Shown: positions 1 through 10,350 of the stretch, one piece after another
How positions within the stretch are numbered: the stretch's first letter is position 1
Layout of the letters: each line of letters begins with the position of its first letter
Assembly: GCF_030272615.1 (NCBI RefSeq)
Contig: NC_081406.1
Coordinates: forward strand, 240,238,422-240,302,421
Direction of reading: 5' to 3'
Length of the DNA: 64,000 nucleotides
Origin: Cryptomeria japonica
Lineage: Eukaryota > Streptophyta > Pinopsida > Cupressales > Cupressaceae
Translations under genes and position numbers: made by a program
The notes under the pieces: model-generated
Databases searched by the model: none
Told to the model about the DNA's origin: nothing
What the model saw: only the letters and a program-made list of their open reading frames with translations

Positions 1-1
1 T

Positions 2-364
2 GATCCAAGAGGAAGGCCGATAAAGTATAATGTGATGGAAGAAGAAGATACCGAAGAAGAAGATATCGAAGAAGTAGAAGATGAAGTGGATGATGATCAC
101 GATCGACAATTTCACAATGATGAAGAAGAAGAAGAAGAAGAAGAAGAAGAAGATGATGATGATGATGATGCTGATGATGATGATAGTAATGGTGATGATG
201 ATGATGAAGATGGTGAAGACGTTGATGATGATGATGAGGAGGAGGAGGAGGACGACGACGACGACGACGATGACGATGATGACGACGACGACGATGATGA
301 TGAGGATGATGATGATGATGGCGATGATGACCGCGATGTTCATGATGATGAGGAATGCGATTAG
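2..364 (+). CDS. C-terminal end of a very acidic protein, probably a transposon protein
   Basis: The reading frame is open from the window edge (starting DPRGRPIKYNV) and ends at a TAG at 362-364. After about 12 ordinary residues it becomes almost pure Asp/Glu, encoded by GAA, GAT and GAC runs, so the tail is partly a trinucleotide microsatellite. No start codon or catalytic part is in the window. The next gene downstream looks like the second protein of an En/Spm (CACTA) transposon. Acidic tails occur on the large TnpD-like transposase of such elements, so this could be that protein's last exon; that is inference from position and composition. An unrelated acidic host protein cannot be excluded. 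The Met-rich frame overlapping it is only a shadow of the same repeats. Confidence 0.45.
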   Translation, partial: DPRGRPIKYNVMEEEDTEEEDIEEVEDEVDDDHDRQFHNDEEEEEEEEEEDDDDDDADDDDSNGDDDDEDGEDVDDDDEEEEEDDDDDDDDDDDDDDDDDEDDDDDGDDDRDVHDDEECD

Positions 365-723
365 TATATTATCTATTGAATATTGACTTCTTGAGAGAAT
401 TTTTTTTACATAATTAATTTATGATGCACCTTTTAATATGGAGATGGAAATAGGGGGTGTGACTATTTATGTGACTATTTTTAAACTGTGTTTATTTATG
501 GAAATTGGATTGTTTATTAGCTATGTGACTATTTATGTGACCATTTAGTTGAGGATCCTGCGTAGTCTACATAAAGTAAAGGTAAGGAATTATAAAATTT
601 ACAATGATTTTGATGACAACATCTTTTTATTATTTAATACTCTTTTTGTCTACAAAGTTCATGTTCTTCATGTTGTGTATGATGTAATTTCACTAACGTT
701 TTTTATATTTTTTCTTTGTCACA

Positions 724-3581
724 GGCCGACATGGATCCATCACATATCACAGACAGAGATGTACCTTGCGACACTTCTACCGAGTAGGTAAACCTCATTG
801 TAATTGTACAAATTAGGTAGAAGCAAACTTTTACATTATTATGTTCTTTTTTTTAGTGATTTATGCTAATTTTGTAATTGTTAATGGTATTCTTGACATA
901 GACGGATGTTCGGGGAAAGGGAAAGGGAGTTGCAGTACCTGAGCACCTTTCTATGGATGTGGAATCATTAGGGTTAAGCAGTGATGACCCTGAAGATCCC
1001 ACAGACCTTGTGAAATTCTTTAAAATGCCTCTTATAAAAACTAGAAAAGAGATTGTTGCTTTGGCAGCCGTGCATCCTACCACTGATGAGATACGACAGA
1101 GGGTGGAATTATTGTATAAGACAATAGAAAACTTGCAAGTAAGCAGTAATGAAAGCTTTAATTATAACAAAAGTTCAATAATGGTTTATATTTTATTCTC
1201 TTTTTATGTAATTAACTAAAATATGTATGTATTGTTTTTACAGCAATTTATCCGCCCTCATGAAAGTTGTTCCTACGATCAGGGTGTTGCAGGATTAGGT
1301 GATGATGATTTTATTGTAGTATCACTTGCTTGGCTTATCACTTTGAGTACCCAAAGCACATCATACTTGATACTGTCAATTTTCAAAATAAAGGTTCATC
1401 CTTGTTTACAATTCTTGCACTTTTCATATATTTAATGTTTGATATATTTAATGTATTATTCTTTAGGTGTTGTCAATGTTATTGTGCAAATGCCGATGCC
1501 GGCTCATCAGAGGTCACCCTCACCTGTATTGCTGACTGCAATGTCGGCAACACGTAGCATGCATACATCCTCTAGTGCATGTCATATTGGCCCACCCACT
1601 ATTGGTAGATCCCTCTTTTTCTCTATCTTTTGGCATGTGTTTATTTCCCTTCAAGCGTTCTTTCTTGAATTCTAATTCCATTTCATAGTGGATTCATTTT
1701 TTGCAAGAGGAGATGCACATGAGGATGTGCCACAGGCGACTACTACTGATAACATAGCATTGTTTCCTAGATCTTCTCGTATTGCTAGTACGGGAACATT
1801 GCAGGCCACATTCATGGTGAGCGACGAAGAAATGCTTCCCTTAAAGATACAAAAGGTTCCAGGTACTTTAAAATTATTATTATATATACTCTAATTATAA
1901 TTTACTTTATGATCACTCGTTTTGGACTAATATTGATCCCATGAATTTTTTGCAAGCAATGGTATTTTCTATAAACACCTTAGTGACATTACATTGTAGA
2001 TATTTGGGCCCACCATACATAAAAGGTGGTACATCATATGTGAACTAACCCTTATCCACTTTTGATTTCATATCATTGCTAGAATACTTTTCCTTTGATC
2101 CATTCCTTGAAGTGTAATAAATGTAGCTTCAGTTTATTTCTGAATCTAACAGGTTTGTTTTTGCTTTAAAAGGTGGAATGACCAAGAAAAAAGGTTAAAA
2201 GATGAATTGACAAACCAAATGGTTGAGTGGTTTGGAAATGACACCTTTGACAAAACCAAGCTCCTTGAAAAAGCTGGTACATATCTAAAGTATGTGAGGG
2301 ACCAATACAGGACCCATTTGGAGAGGAACCTAAAGTACGAGTATCCCCCCATGTTTCCAGAGAGGGAGTGGAAGGACCTGATTTTGGATGCCAAGGAGAG
2401 AATTGAAAGGAAAAAAGGAAATACACCAATAGATGCCAGAAGAAGGTATGGGATACTATTAAGAATGTAATTATGTACTAATTAATTACTCTTTATATTT
2501 ATATAATCTAACATATTTCAAACTTTTTATAGACTGAGTGACACGTCAAAGGCAACCAAGGCAAGGCAAGAAAAGCACGGGCAACACAAACTTGGCTCTA
2601 GTGGTTACATGAAACTTTCTACATGAATTGTAAGTATCTCATGTAAACTCCCATATTGTCTCAAAATATTAATAAATTACAAACGTTTTTTTTTATCAAA
2701 CAATGCAAGCAAAATTCACAGTACCAAGAAAAAATGCAGGGCTTTGAATTCAATAGAGCGCCCACAGAAGATGACAAGAGAATTGCCTACCAACAAGGCT
2801 ATTCAGCCGTGACTGTTCGGCTACGAGAATTGAGTGGGCATACACAACATTCGAGTGCATCTGTCACATAGGTAAATATGGTAAATGGAAATTGTTTCAA
2901 ATTGAATACTTTACCAATAATCTAATTGATGTTGAGTTCCAACATAAAGTGACTATATTTGTTTTAAATAAGCAAGCAATGATAACAATGTGCATGTCAT
3001 TGGAATGCAGCTTGCTAATTGTGAAACAGCACTTGCACATGAAGGTCCAGATGTGCATCCTAGTAGTGGAGGTATTCATTTGCTATTCAAATTTATTTAT
3101 TTAGCTATTAATACAATTAAACATCTTAATTTGTAATTAGAGTAGTAATTAATGTAACCTTTCTTGTTAATATTTTAGAGCATGTAGTCGGTGGTGAGCA
3201 AGTGGAGCATGATCTGGGTACACAACCTCAAGAACGTGATGTTCCCCACTCAGGTGAAGAGGATTGTGGTGTTCAACATGTTGAGGTTGAGGCTACACAA
3301 AATGATGTGGCCCCATCGGGTAAAGAGAACAACAATTATGTTCTCTAAATTAATGAAATACTTGTGACAATAATATTTTTTTTTTTTTGAATTTAACCCA
3401 TTTCTTTGTTATTGCAGAGGACCCCCCTTTGCTTCAGTGTCCTCGTCCTTAGTATAGGACTAGGCATACATTGAGATCACGAGTAGTTGCCGGAACATCT
3501 GCAAAGGGGGGAAATGATGAAGACACCGATGTTCCACTTAGTCTTTTCATAGCTTCAAATAAAAAACAAAGAAAGAAATGA
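724..3581 (+). pseudogene. Multi-exon Ptta/En-Spm-type (Transposase_24-like) transposon gene, decayed
   Basis: Exon-like blocks are separated by short AT-rich introns with recognisable splice sites. Blocks lie near 724-790, 902-1138, 1242-1392, 1467-1604, 1689-1859, 2170-2445, 2532-2625, 2720-2870, 3010-3070, 3179-3319 and 3419-3581. The core block at about 2170-2625 is rich in Trp, Lys and Arg (MVEWFGND, KYVRDQYRTHLE, FPEREWKDLI). It is followed by a basic stretch with KATKARQEKHGQHKLGSSGY, the pattern I associate with the plant transposase family Ptta/En-Spm (Pfam Transposase_24). The tail ends in a basic KKQRKK. Frames shift between blocks near 1330-1390, the second block runs into TAG at its donor, and a TAG lies in the last exon at 3450-3452, so it is probably inactive. 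Family assignment is from memory of the pattern. Confidence 0.5.
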
Positions 3582-3599
3582 TTGTAATCTAACTTATTT

Positions 3600-3815
3600 G
3601 ATAATGACTGATTTTTATGTGTTAGTGAATGTAATTATGTGCTAATTAATGGTTATGGATGATATGTGTTAATTAATATTGATGAATTTTGCGTGCTAAT
3701 TAATGTTAATCAATGTTATGTGTTAATGAACGTTATGTGATATTAATGAATGAATGCTATATTTTATTAATGGTAGAAAGAATTAATGAATGAATGTTAT
3801 AAGATGTTAATGGGG
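3600..3815. repeat. Degenerate TTAATGAATGTTATGTG-like direct repeats
   Basis: Variants of TTAATGAATGTTATGTG recur about eight times just after the last transposon exon, with GTTAATTAAT and GTGCTAATTAATG as frequent forms. CACTA-type elements carry short subterminal repeats to which their second protein binds, so these could be the element's 3' subterminal region. No terminal CACTA motif was recognised, so the outer end of the element is not defined. Confidence 0.4.
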
Positions 3816-4639
3816 AATTTAGAGTGATGTTAAGGGGGGCGGGGGAGAGGGGCCAAATGAGCTTCCACCTTCACGTGGTTGGCCCTGTTAAGTAGAGAAT
3901 ATTAAACTATTCTCAAAACCAAGCGAAGCTCAACAAGGTAACACACTTTTCAATATTTCATTATGTTGCATAGTTAATCTTATTGAATAATGTATATTGA
4001 ATCTTAATTGCAGGGTCCAACAACGCCAACACGAACAACAACACCACAAGTTGCTAGGTATAATGAACTCCCATATTGTCTTGTCTTTACACGAACAATA
4101 TGAGTTGCTTCTAGTGTTGATATCCAAGGTGGGACTGCAAAAGTTATGAATATGCCTCATCCTTGTAGGTTTTTTTATTACAAATCCTAATTCTTGAGAC
4201 TAAACTTTTTGTTCTTGATGTTTTCAACTAGTTGTCATAACCTCTGACTTTGATGCTTGTGCCTTAATAGAACTAGATGTTTCTTGTATGCATACTTGGT
4301 CAAGGACTGCATTATGATGCTATAGGGCTACAAACTAAGATTATTTCTTGTATTGAGTTCAACATTTGACGTGAGTTGCCCTATGACTGCTATGCACATT
4401 TATGTATATACACTATTTATAGTTTGTATATTGATATTAATTTGGAGAAAATATTACAAAACTCAGAGTATTCTCCATAAGACTAGAAAAAGGCTTAGAT
4501 AAATTTCTGCAACGTTTTCTTACAATGACTTGCGATCATTTTTTTAGGAGTCCTGGTATCCATTTATAATAGTATGGATGCATACAAGATTTGGACCCTT
4601 CAAAAGAAAGTTTGTTACAAACAACCGGTCATTTTCAAG
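3816..4639. other. Non-coding stretch, possible remnants of spliced exons
   Basis: No gene recognised. A G-rich run occurs at about 3835-3855. A possible intron (GTAACACAC to TTAATTGCAG, about 3941-4015) suggests decayed exon sequence near 3900-4060. The rest is AT-rich. Confidence 0.3.
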
Positions 4640-7600
4640 AAGCGGTTATAAGTCTTTTTCAGCATCTGCGGCTTCCTCTACTTGTTGTTTTATTGCAACC
4701 TCCAGTAACTGCTCCCGAGCATCTTCTTTCTGTCCCATATACTTATCTTTCCACTCCTGATACACATCATCACTAGGCCAAGTAAAACTAGCAATCTTCC
4801 GTTTCATATCTTCTAGCTGCTTCCAAGTGACTCGTACATGCCCAATCTCTATTTCTATGAAACCATAATGAGATTTCACTTTTTCAATTTCCTCAATTGT
4901 TTGGACAAATAAAGATGTGTCATCAGTACTAATAATTTGATTGATCCTTAGGGACAAATTGTGGTCCACCTCCTTTAACCAAGTCTTCTCTTCCTTTAGC
5001 TGGACAAGACCAATAAAACCTCCTAGAAACATTTTAAATTTATGATTTGAATATTCTTTCCTATAAAGTTGGGCTTTTCTTTTTATACCTGCTCCTTCCA
5101 CTGAAAGAATATTCATTTCTTTTATAAACTCATATGTGGACCTTAGATTGCCATTCTCTTCTGCATCTGCATGGGAAGAACACATGAGCTCTAACTCTTT
5201 ACCTTTAGGCACTCACTTATTCAAGATTGGTTCCAAAGTGGCTTCTTCTTCTCTCAATTTGATCAAAATCTCAAGAATCCTCTTCATATTTATGTATACA
5301 TTGGAGGTTTTGACTGAGTCAGCAAACTTCAAGATGGTGGCTTTCACCTTCTCCTCATATTTGTTTGCATACAATGTCTGAGCTTGTTTCAATTTTTCCA
5401 ACTGATGTTGGACATTTTCAGGTAATTGGGAACTAGAAGGCATAGGAGAAGGGGGATATTCAATGATGGGACTAGTAGGAGGGGGTCTTGCTAGAGAGGA
5501 AGCTATCATGAGTGTAGAAGATTCTCCGAGATGATATTGACCTACTAGTTAACTCTGGAGTCTAGCAATTATGCTGTCTCTGCTGGCTATTCCTTCTTTA
5601 GCATCATTGTAAGCTTTTAAAATAGTCTCCAACTTCAATTGGAGATTAGCCTTTTCTTGTGCCTCTTTCTCTGACACCGCAACACTGAATTTTGCAGTCT
5701 CTAGGACTGTGCTTGCAACTTCCACTACCCCTGTGTCCTGGACTCTTTTAGCTATCATGCCTCCTAAGAGGCTAGAATATGATGCATCCTTCCTTCTTTT
5801 GTTTTCATCCTTCTTTAAAGACCACATGACAAGAGTAGCATTATCATTGCTAAATGTCACTCCTTCCATAGGCTTTGTTTCTTTCCTCACCGCATCAAGC
5901 ACTAAGACATCAGCTATATCCCATTCAGGGAGAATCAACACACCAGCCTTTGCTACCATTTCTCTTCCTTTCTTAGGGGTGATTGCTTTGAAATCCTCCA
6001 TCATTTCTTGCTTAATCTCTTCTTCTACCTGAGTTGTAATTTTAAGAGGCTGTTCACTTTTCCTCTATTCACATCTAGTCTTGAATTGATCAATATTTTG
6101 CTTCCATAGAAATTGTATAAAAGCTCCTGATGTGACAAAATTATTGTCAGCTATGAATTCTTCACTAGCTTGCTTAACAGTAAGGTCCATTTCTTGGCCC
6201 TTTAACTCACCATCAGTTAAATCCATTTCAGCATTAGGTGGCTCTTCGAACATCCCCTCTTGGGTCTCCTCATAGGTATAGGAAATCTCACTGAGACTCC
6301 CTAACTGCAATAATTGTTTAGCCACAACTTGTTCATCTCCAATGTGGATAGGAGACTAAGATGGAGAATATTGAGGCTCATCAGTTTCAATTTCCTTTCC
6401 CACTCTCTACTTCTTAGGGGAATCCTAGATGTCAATGACATCTTCAATTTTCCTCTTCCCTTTTGAAGTGGAAGGCTCACTTGTCACTAGCATTATCACA
6501 GTGTACTTTGACCTTTTGTGCATTACATAATCACCACATGGGATATCTCTAGCAAAGGCAGGCTTAGCCAACACCATCTTAGCCTTATCAGGCTCATTTT
6601 GCATTATGGCCTCCCTCTTTTCTTTTAAGGTCTGCATGAGATCTTCAAAATAAAGAATCGGGAATTTTATTTTCTCCTCAAATGGATTGAAGCTAGAAAG
6701 GGGGTCATAGCCAGTGTCAAATTGATGGATAAAATCAAGGGCTTTCTTATATGCCACCCACTTCTCCTTCCTTAGTTCTTGCTCATCTAAGCTGAATTCA
6801 TTTCTAATCAAATCTTCTAGGAACTGAAATTGATGTGGCCTACCTCTGCACACTGCTCTTTTTCTAAACATGCCATTGAAAAATCCTCGGGTCTGCACAT
6901 CTTGACACTGTAGTAGATAGCCTATATGGCTTAAATAATTCTTCAAAAAATCTCCATCCACCCTTAGTGATCACAAAATGGTGAGCCACAGTAATAGTTG
7001 GGAAAATAGTCCCTTTACCTCTATTGGTTAGCTCTGCTTCTTGTACTCCCCCAATTTGTCTCAGGACTTCTGCAATCCCTATCTTCAATGGGACCTGATA
7101 GGGTAGTAAAAAGGGGGTACCTCTAAATCCAAACACTCTAAAAATAGTAGACATAGGGTACAAATATATGTCTCCCCAATTGTGAACAATCTTGATATCC
7201 TTTGCAAACTCCTTTGGTCTGAGAAACTCCAAAAGAGCCTTAGGAATTCTAGGGTTTTCTCTGCATAGAAGAATCCTAATTTTAGATGTAAAGCATCTAT
7301 CAAACTTTAAATAACTTGAATCTTCTCTATCCCAAGATAGAACAGTACTCCACAATTGCACTGGCATCTCCTCTTTATCCTTGATCTTAATTAGGTCCAT
7401 CTCCTTTCCAAAATAATCAGCCCCATTGAATAGAAACATATGCATTAACATGGAGTACCATCCAAATGGTCTATCCACCTTACCATTTTTTATTCCTACT
7501 AGCCCTTTATGAATTGCATCAGCAAGGTATGAGGCATAATCAAATGTTATTGCTAGGGAGCGGTTTAGAATTTGTGCAATCATTAACATATAATGGGTTG

Positions 7601-8272
7601 GCATGTTCTTTTCAGCATCCTCTCCAAAAATCTGGCATAATGCCCAATACATACCCTTAGCTCTCAGAGTGAATAGGTTGAGAGAGAATGGTTCCATTGT
7701 GCTGGGGCCTACAACTACTAATCCCCCTATCTTTACAAAGAATTCTTTCAATGGGCCACTTCTAAGATGATCCCTTTGTGTGTTGTAAACCTGGGCTAAC
7801 GACTCAAAGTCAATAGGTTCTAAAAAATTGGAGGACTCACTGAGTTTAAACACTTTCCTGAATTCATCTTCATTTATCTCAATCAAGACTGATCCCTTTA
7901 TGTTCCTGATGCATCTTGCCACAGAGTCATAATTCTGTGAAATCAGAGCTAGTAGATCTACATCCATAAAAACACATGGGACCACAAGCTTTCCTACATC
8001 CTACTCCCATATGCCATTCAACGGAGCTGGGGAATTCCTCTGCCCAAAATTGACTTTGAAGAGTCCTAAGCCTGACAATCCTATTTCAGGATCCCTCAAC
8101 CAATTACCCTTATCATAAAGGCCATCTCCAATTTTTAGACGAGGGTTCTTAGGTACTAGCTCTTTGGTCTTAGCCCCAACATTGGTGGACATGGTTAATT
8201 GCTCTAAAAAATCATCACAGATATTTCAGTGCTGGTAATTCACTTTCCCTATAAATTCTCTTCTGGGTGCCA
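4640..8272 (-). pseudogene. Large interrupted reading frame of unrecognised family (fossil)
   Basis: Consecutive minus-strand coding blocks run from an ATG near 8272 down to about 4640, consistent with one large protein family of roughly 1,200 residues, broken about half a dozen times. The longest block (6864-7985) is a well-formed globular sequence with motifs such as YLADAIHKGLVGIK, FGWYSMLMHMFLF and MPVQLWSTVLSWD. Later blocks turn acidic and Lys/Glu-rich. The last (4646-5509) are helical with heptad-like spacing, suggesting a coiled-coil end. I see no polymerase, integrase, protease or zinc-knuckle motif. Similar large ORFs commonly ride in conifer LTR elements, so a retroelement passenger gene is the likeliest origin, but this is inference. 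Codon-scale conservation shows it was once coding. Confidence 0.55.
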
Positions 8273-8599
8273 TTCTGGTAAAACAATTATACCACTAGAA
8301 GCTAGCATAGACCTCTAATGAAGTAATTCACATAGTAGTATTTGAGAACAAACCAAGAGTTATCAAGAAAAGCACAAGAAACCTAATTATTCGCCTGAAG
8401 AAAATCACTCTGCAACAATTCACTTTGCAACAAACTCTGATGAAACAATACTTAGCAATCAAGTTGATGCGAACTAAAAAGGAAAAGTTGGCATTTAAGT
8501 TTATAGAAATTAACTCCGCATGCTTCAGCTTTCTTTTCAGAATTAAATTCGCCAAATCGAATTCAAAACTGGCTCCAATGGGTCATAATTTCTCTAAGT

Positions 8600-9950
8600 C
8601 TTTCCTTTGTTTCGCTCTTTTGCTACTTCGCAGAACATAAAACCCATGCTCTTTTCTTTCGTGAAACAACTTACTATTCCCTTTTACTATTCCCACATAA
8701 CTGTCAGTTACACCTAAGCGGGCCCTCAACCACTTTTTTAAACCACGTGTCACGTCACTCCTCCGTGTGATTTCCACCTGTCTTTCGCAACTTTGCGAAC
8801 ATTATTCTTTGTTTGGCTTGCAGCCACGAAACCATGAGAACCGTTATATCAAAACAGACCTGATCTGCTTTTAACTTCATACCATGCCTATCCCTTGGGC
8901 CCATCAGCCTTTTCGCTACTTCGCAATGACTAACTTGCTAGCATCTTATCTTCGCGAATTCACACGAGCCATTAGATCTCAAGAACTTGCTCGTTGTTTA
9001 CTCTTTTTATGACAACCTTGCCCAGACCCATTGCATACCGCCAACTGAGTGCCTTGTCATCGCCATGTCATCGCCAACTAGGGTTACCACATTTACTACC
9101 ACTCTTAGCGGGACCCTCCACCTTTTCATTATATCGCTAAAGGTATAGCTCGTGCATCTCCCAGCCACAAAACAACGAGAAGCCATTGATCTTTTTCCAA
9201 GCTCTACAAAAAGCGGTAGCTGTTATGCCACATCACTCCTCCATGTGATTTCCACCTGTCTTTTGTGACTTCGCAAACATTATTCTTTGTTTGGCTTGCA
9301 GCCATGAAACCACAAGAAACGTTAGATCAAAACAGACCTGATATGATTTTAACTTCATGCCATGCTTGTCCCTTAGGCCCATCGGCCTTTTCGCTAATTC
9401 ACAATGACTAACTTGCTAGCATCTTATCTTTGTGAATTCACGCGAGCTGTTAGATCTCAAGAACTTGCTCGTTGTTTACTCTTTTTATGACAACCTTTCC
9501 CGGACCCACTGCATACTACCAACTCAGTGCCTTGTCACCGCCATGTCATCGCCAACTGGGGTTACCACATTTACTACCACTCTTAGCGGGACCCTCCACC
9601 TTTTCGCTATTTCGCTGAAGGTATAGCTCATGCATCTCCCGGCCACGAAACAACGAGAGGCCATTGATCTTTTTCCAACCCGATCATTCTTTAACGAAAG
9701 AAGACCGCTTATCTCTGGGACCTGCCAAGCCCTTTCGCCACTTCACGAAGGTTAAAACACGTTCAACTTGATCTCACGAAACCACGATGTCCATCCAATC
9801 AAATGAAACTTGATCGGTGTTTATCTTTGGTCCAAACCTATATGCCGGGTACACCTTCACCTTTCGCTACTTCGTGGAAACTAAGTTTCAAGAATTTTTT
9901 GGTCGCGAATCAACGCGGGCTGTCAGATCAACAGAAAATCACATGATACT
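8600..9950. repeat. CpG-rich leader region with recurring TTTTCGCTACTTCGC motif
   Basis: Variants of the motif CTTTTCGCTACTTCGC recur near 8606, 8786, 8913, 9125, 9262, 9390, 9601, 9735 and 9861. They alternate with CACGAAACCACGAGA and CGTTAGATC-like segments. The region lies immediately upstream of the minus-strand ORF at 4640-8272 and is richer in CG dinucleotides than the surrounding DNA. It may be the leader or LTR of the element carrying that ORF; no clear LTR ends were found. Confidence 0.55.
8738..9693. repeat. Tandem duplication, unit about 478 bp, two copies
   Basis: The segment starting at about 8738 (ACGTGTCACGTCACTCCTCC) and ending near 9215 is repeated at about 9216-9693. Anchor words match at a constant offset: ATTATTCTTTGTTTGGCTTG near 8800 and 9278, and CCATTGATCTTTTTCCAA ending at 9200 and 9678. 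Copies are roughly 90% identical by eye, with many differences at CG sites, as expected from decay of methylated cytosines. Confidence 0.85.
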
Positions 9951-10350
9951 TATAAGGCTCGATGGACATTAGAAAAGGCATATTAAAAGCGAACAAGAAT
10001 AAAATATTTATAGGGACTGCCTAGGTAAATGACAAGGGGAGAACACTTTTATGATAAATGGACCCATCGCTTAAGTGACTAGTACAATAACACCAAATTA
10101 GAAACCAAAAGGGCTTTTCTCAAGTATTATTTTTTTTATATCGATGATAATTATTACTTTTTTTTTATAAAAATGGTCATCATCAGAATTACGATGAATA
10201 CCAAGCTTTCGACCGACGACTTCTTTGACTGTCGGTAGAGTCCATTGGATTGTCAAATTTCCGATGGGCATGGCATCGTCGACCAATCCGACACTGAGTT
10301 TTTGACAGTGGATTTTGTCGACACTCCGACGAAAATTCGTTGAAAATCTG
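9951..10350. other. Non-coding stretch
   Basis: No gene recognised. A T-rich tract lies near 10130-10165, and a CG-containing segment (10205-10335) has several GTCGAC and CCGACGA words just before the truncated copia element. The start of that element is taken as about 10350. Confidence 0.4.

Noticed and set aside
81-386. Met- and Lys-rich frame over the GAA/GAT run
   Set aside because: It is the shifted reading of the acidic repeat; the frame giving Asp/Glu continues in normal sequence upstream, the Met frame does not.
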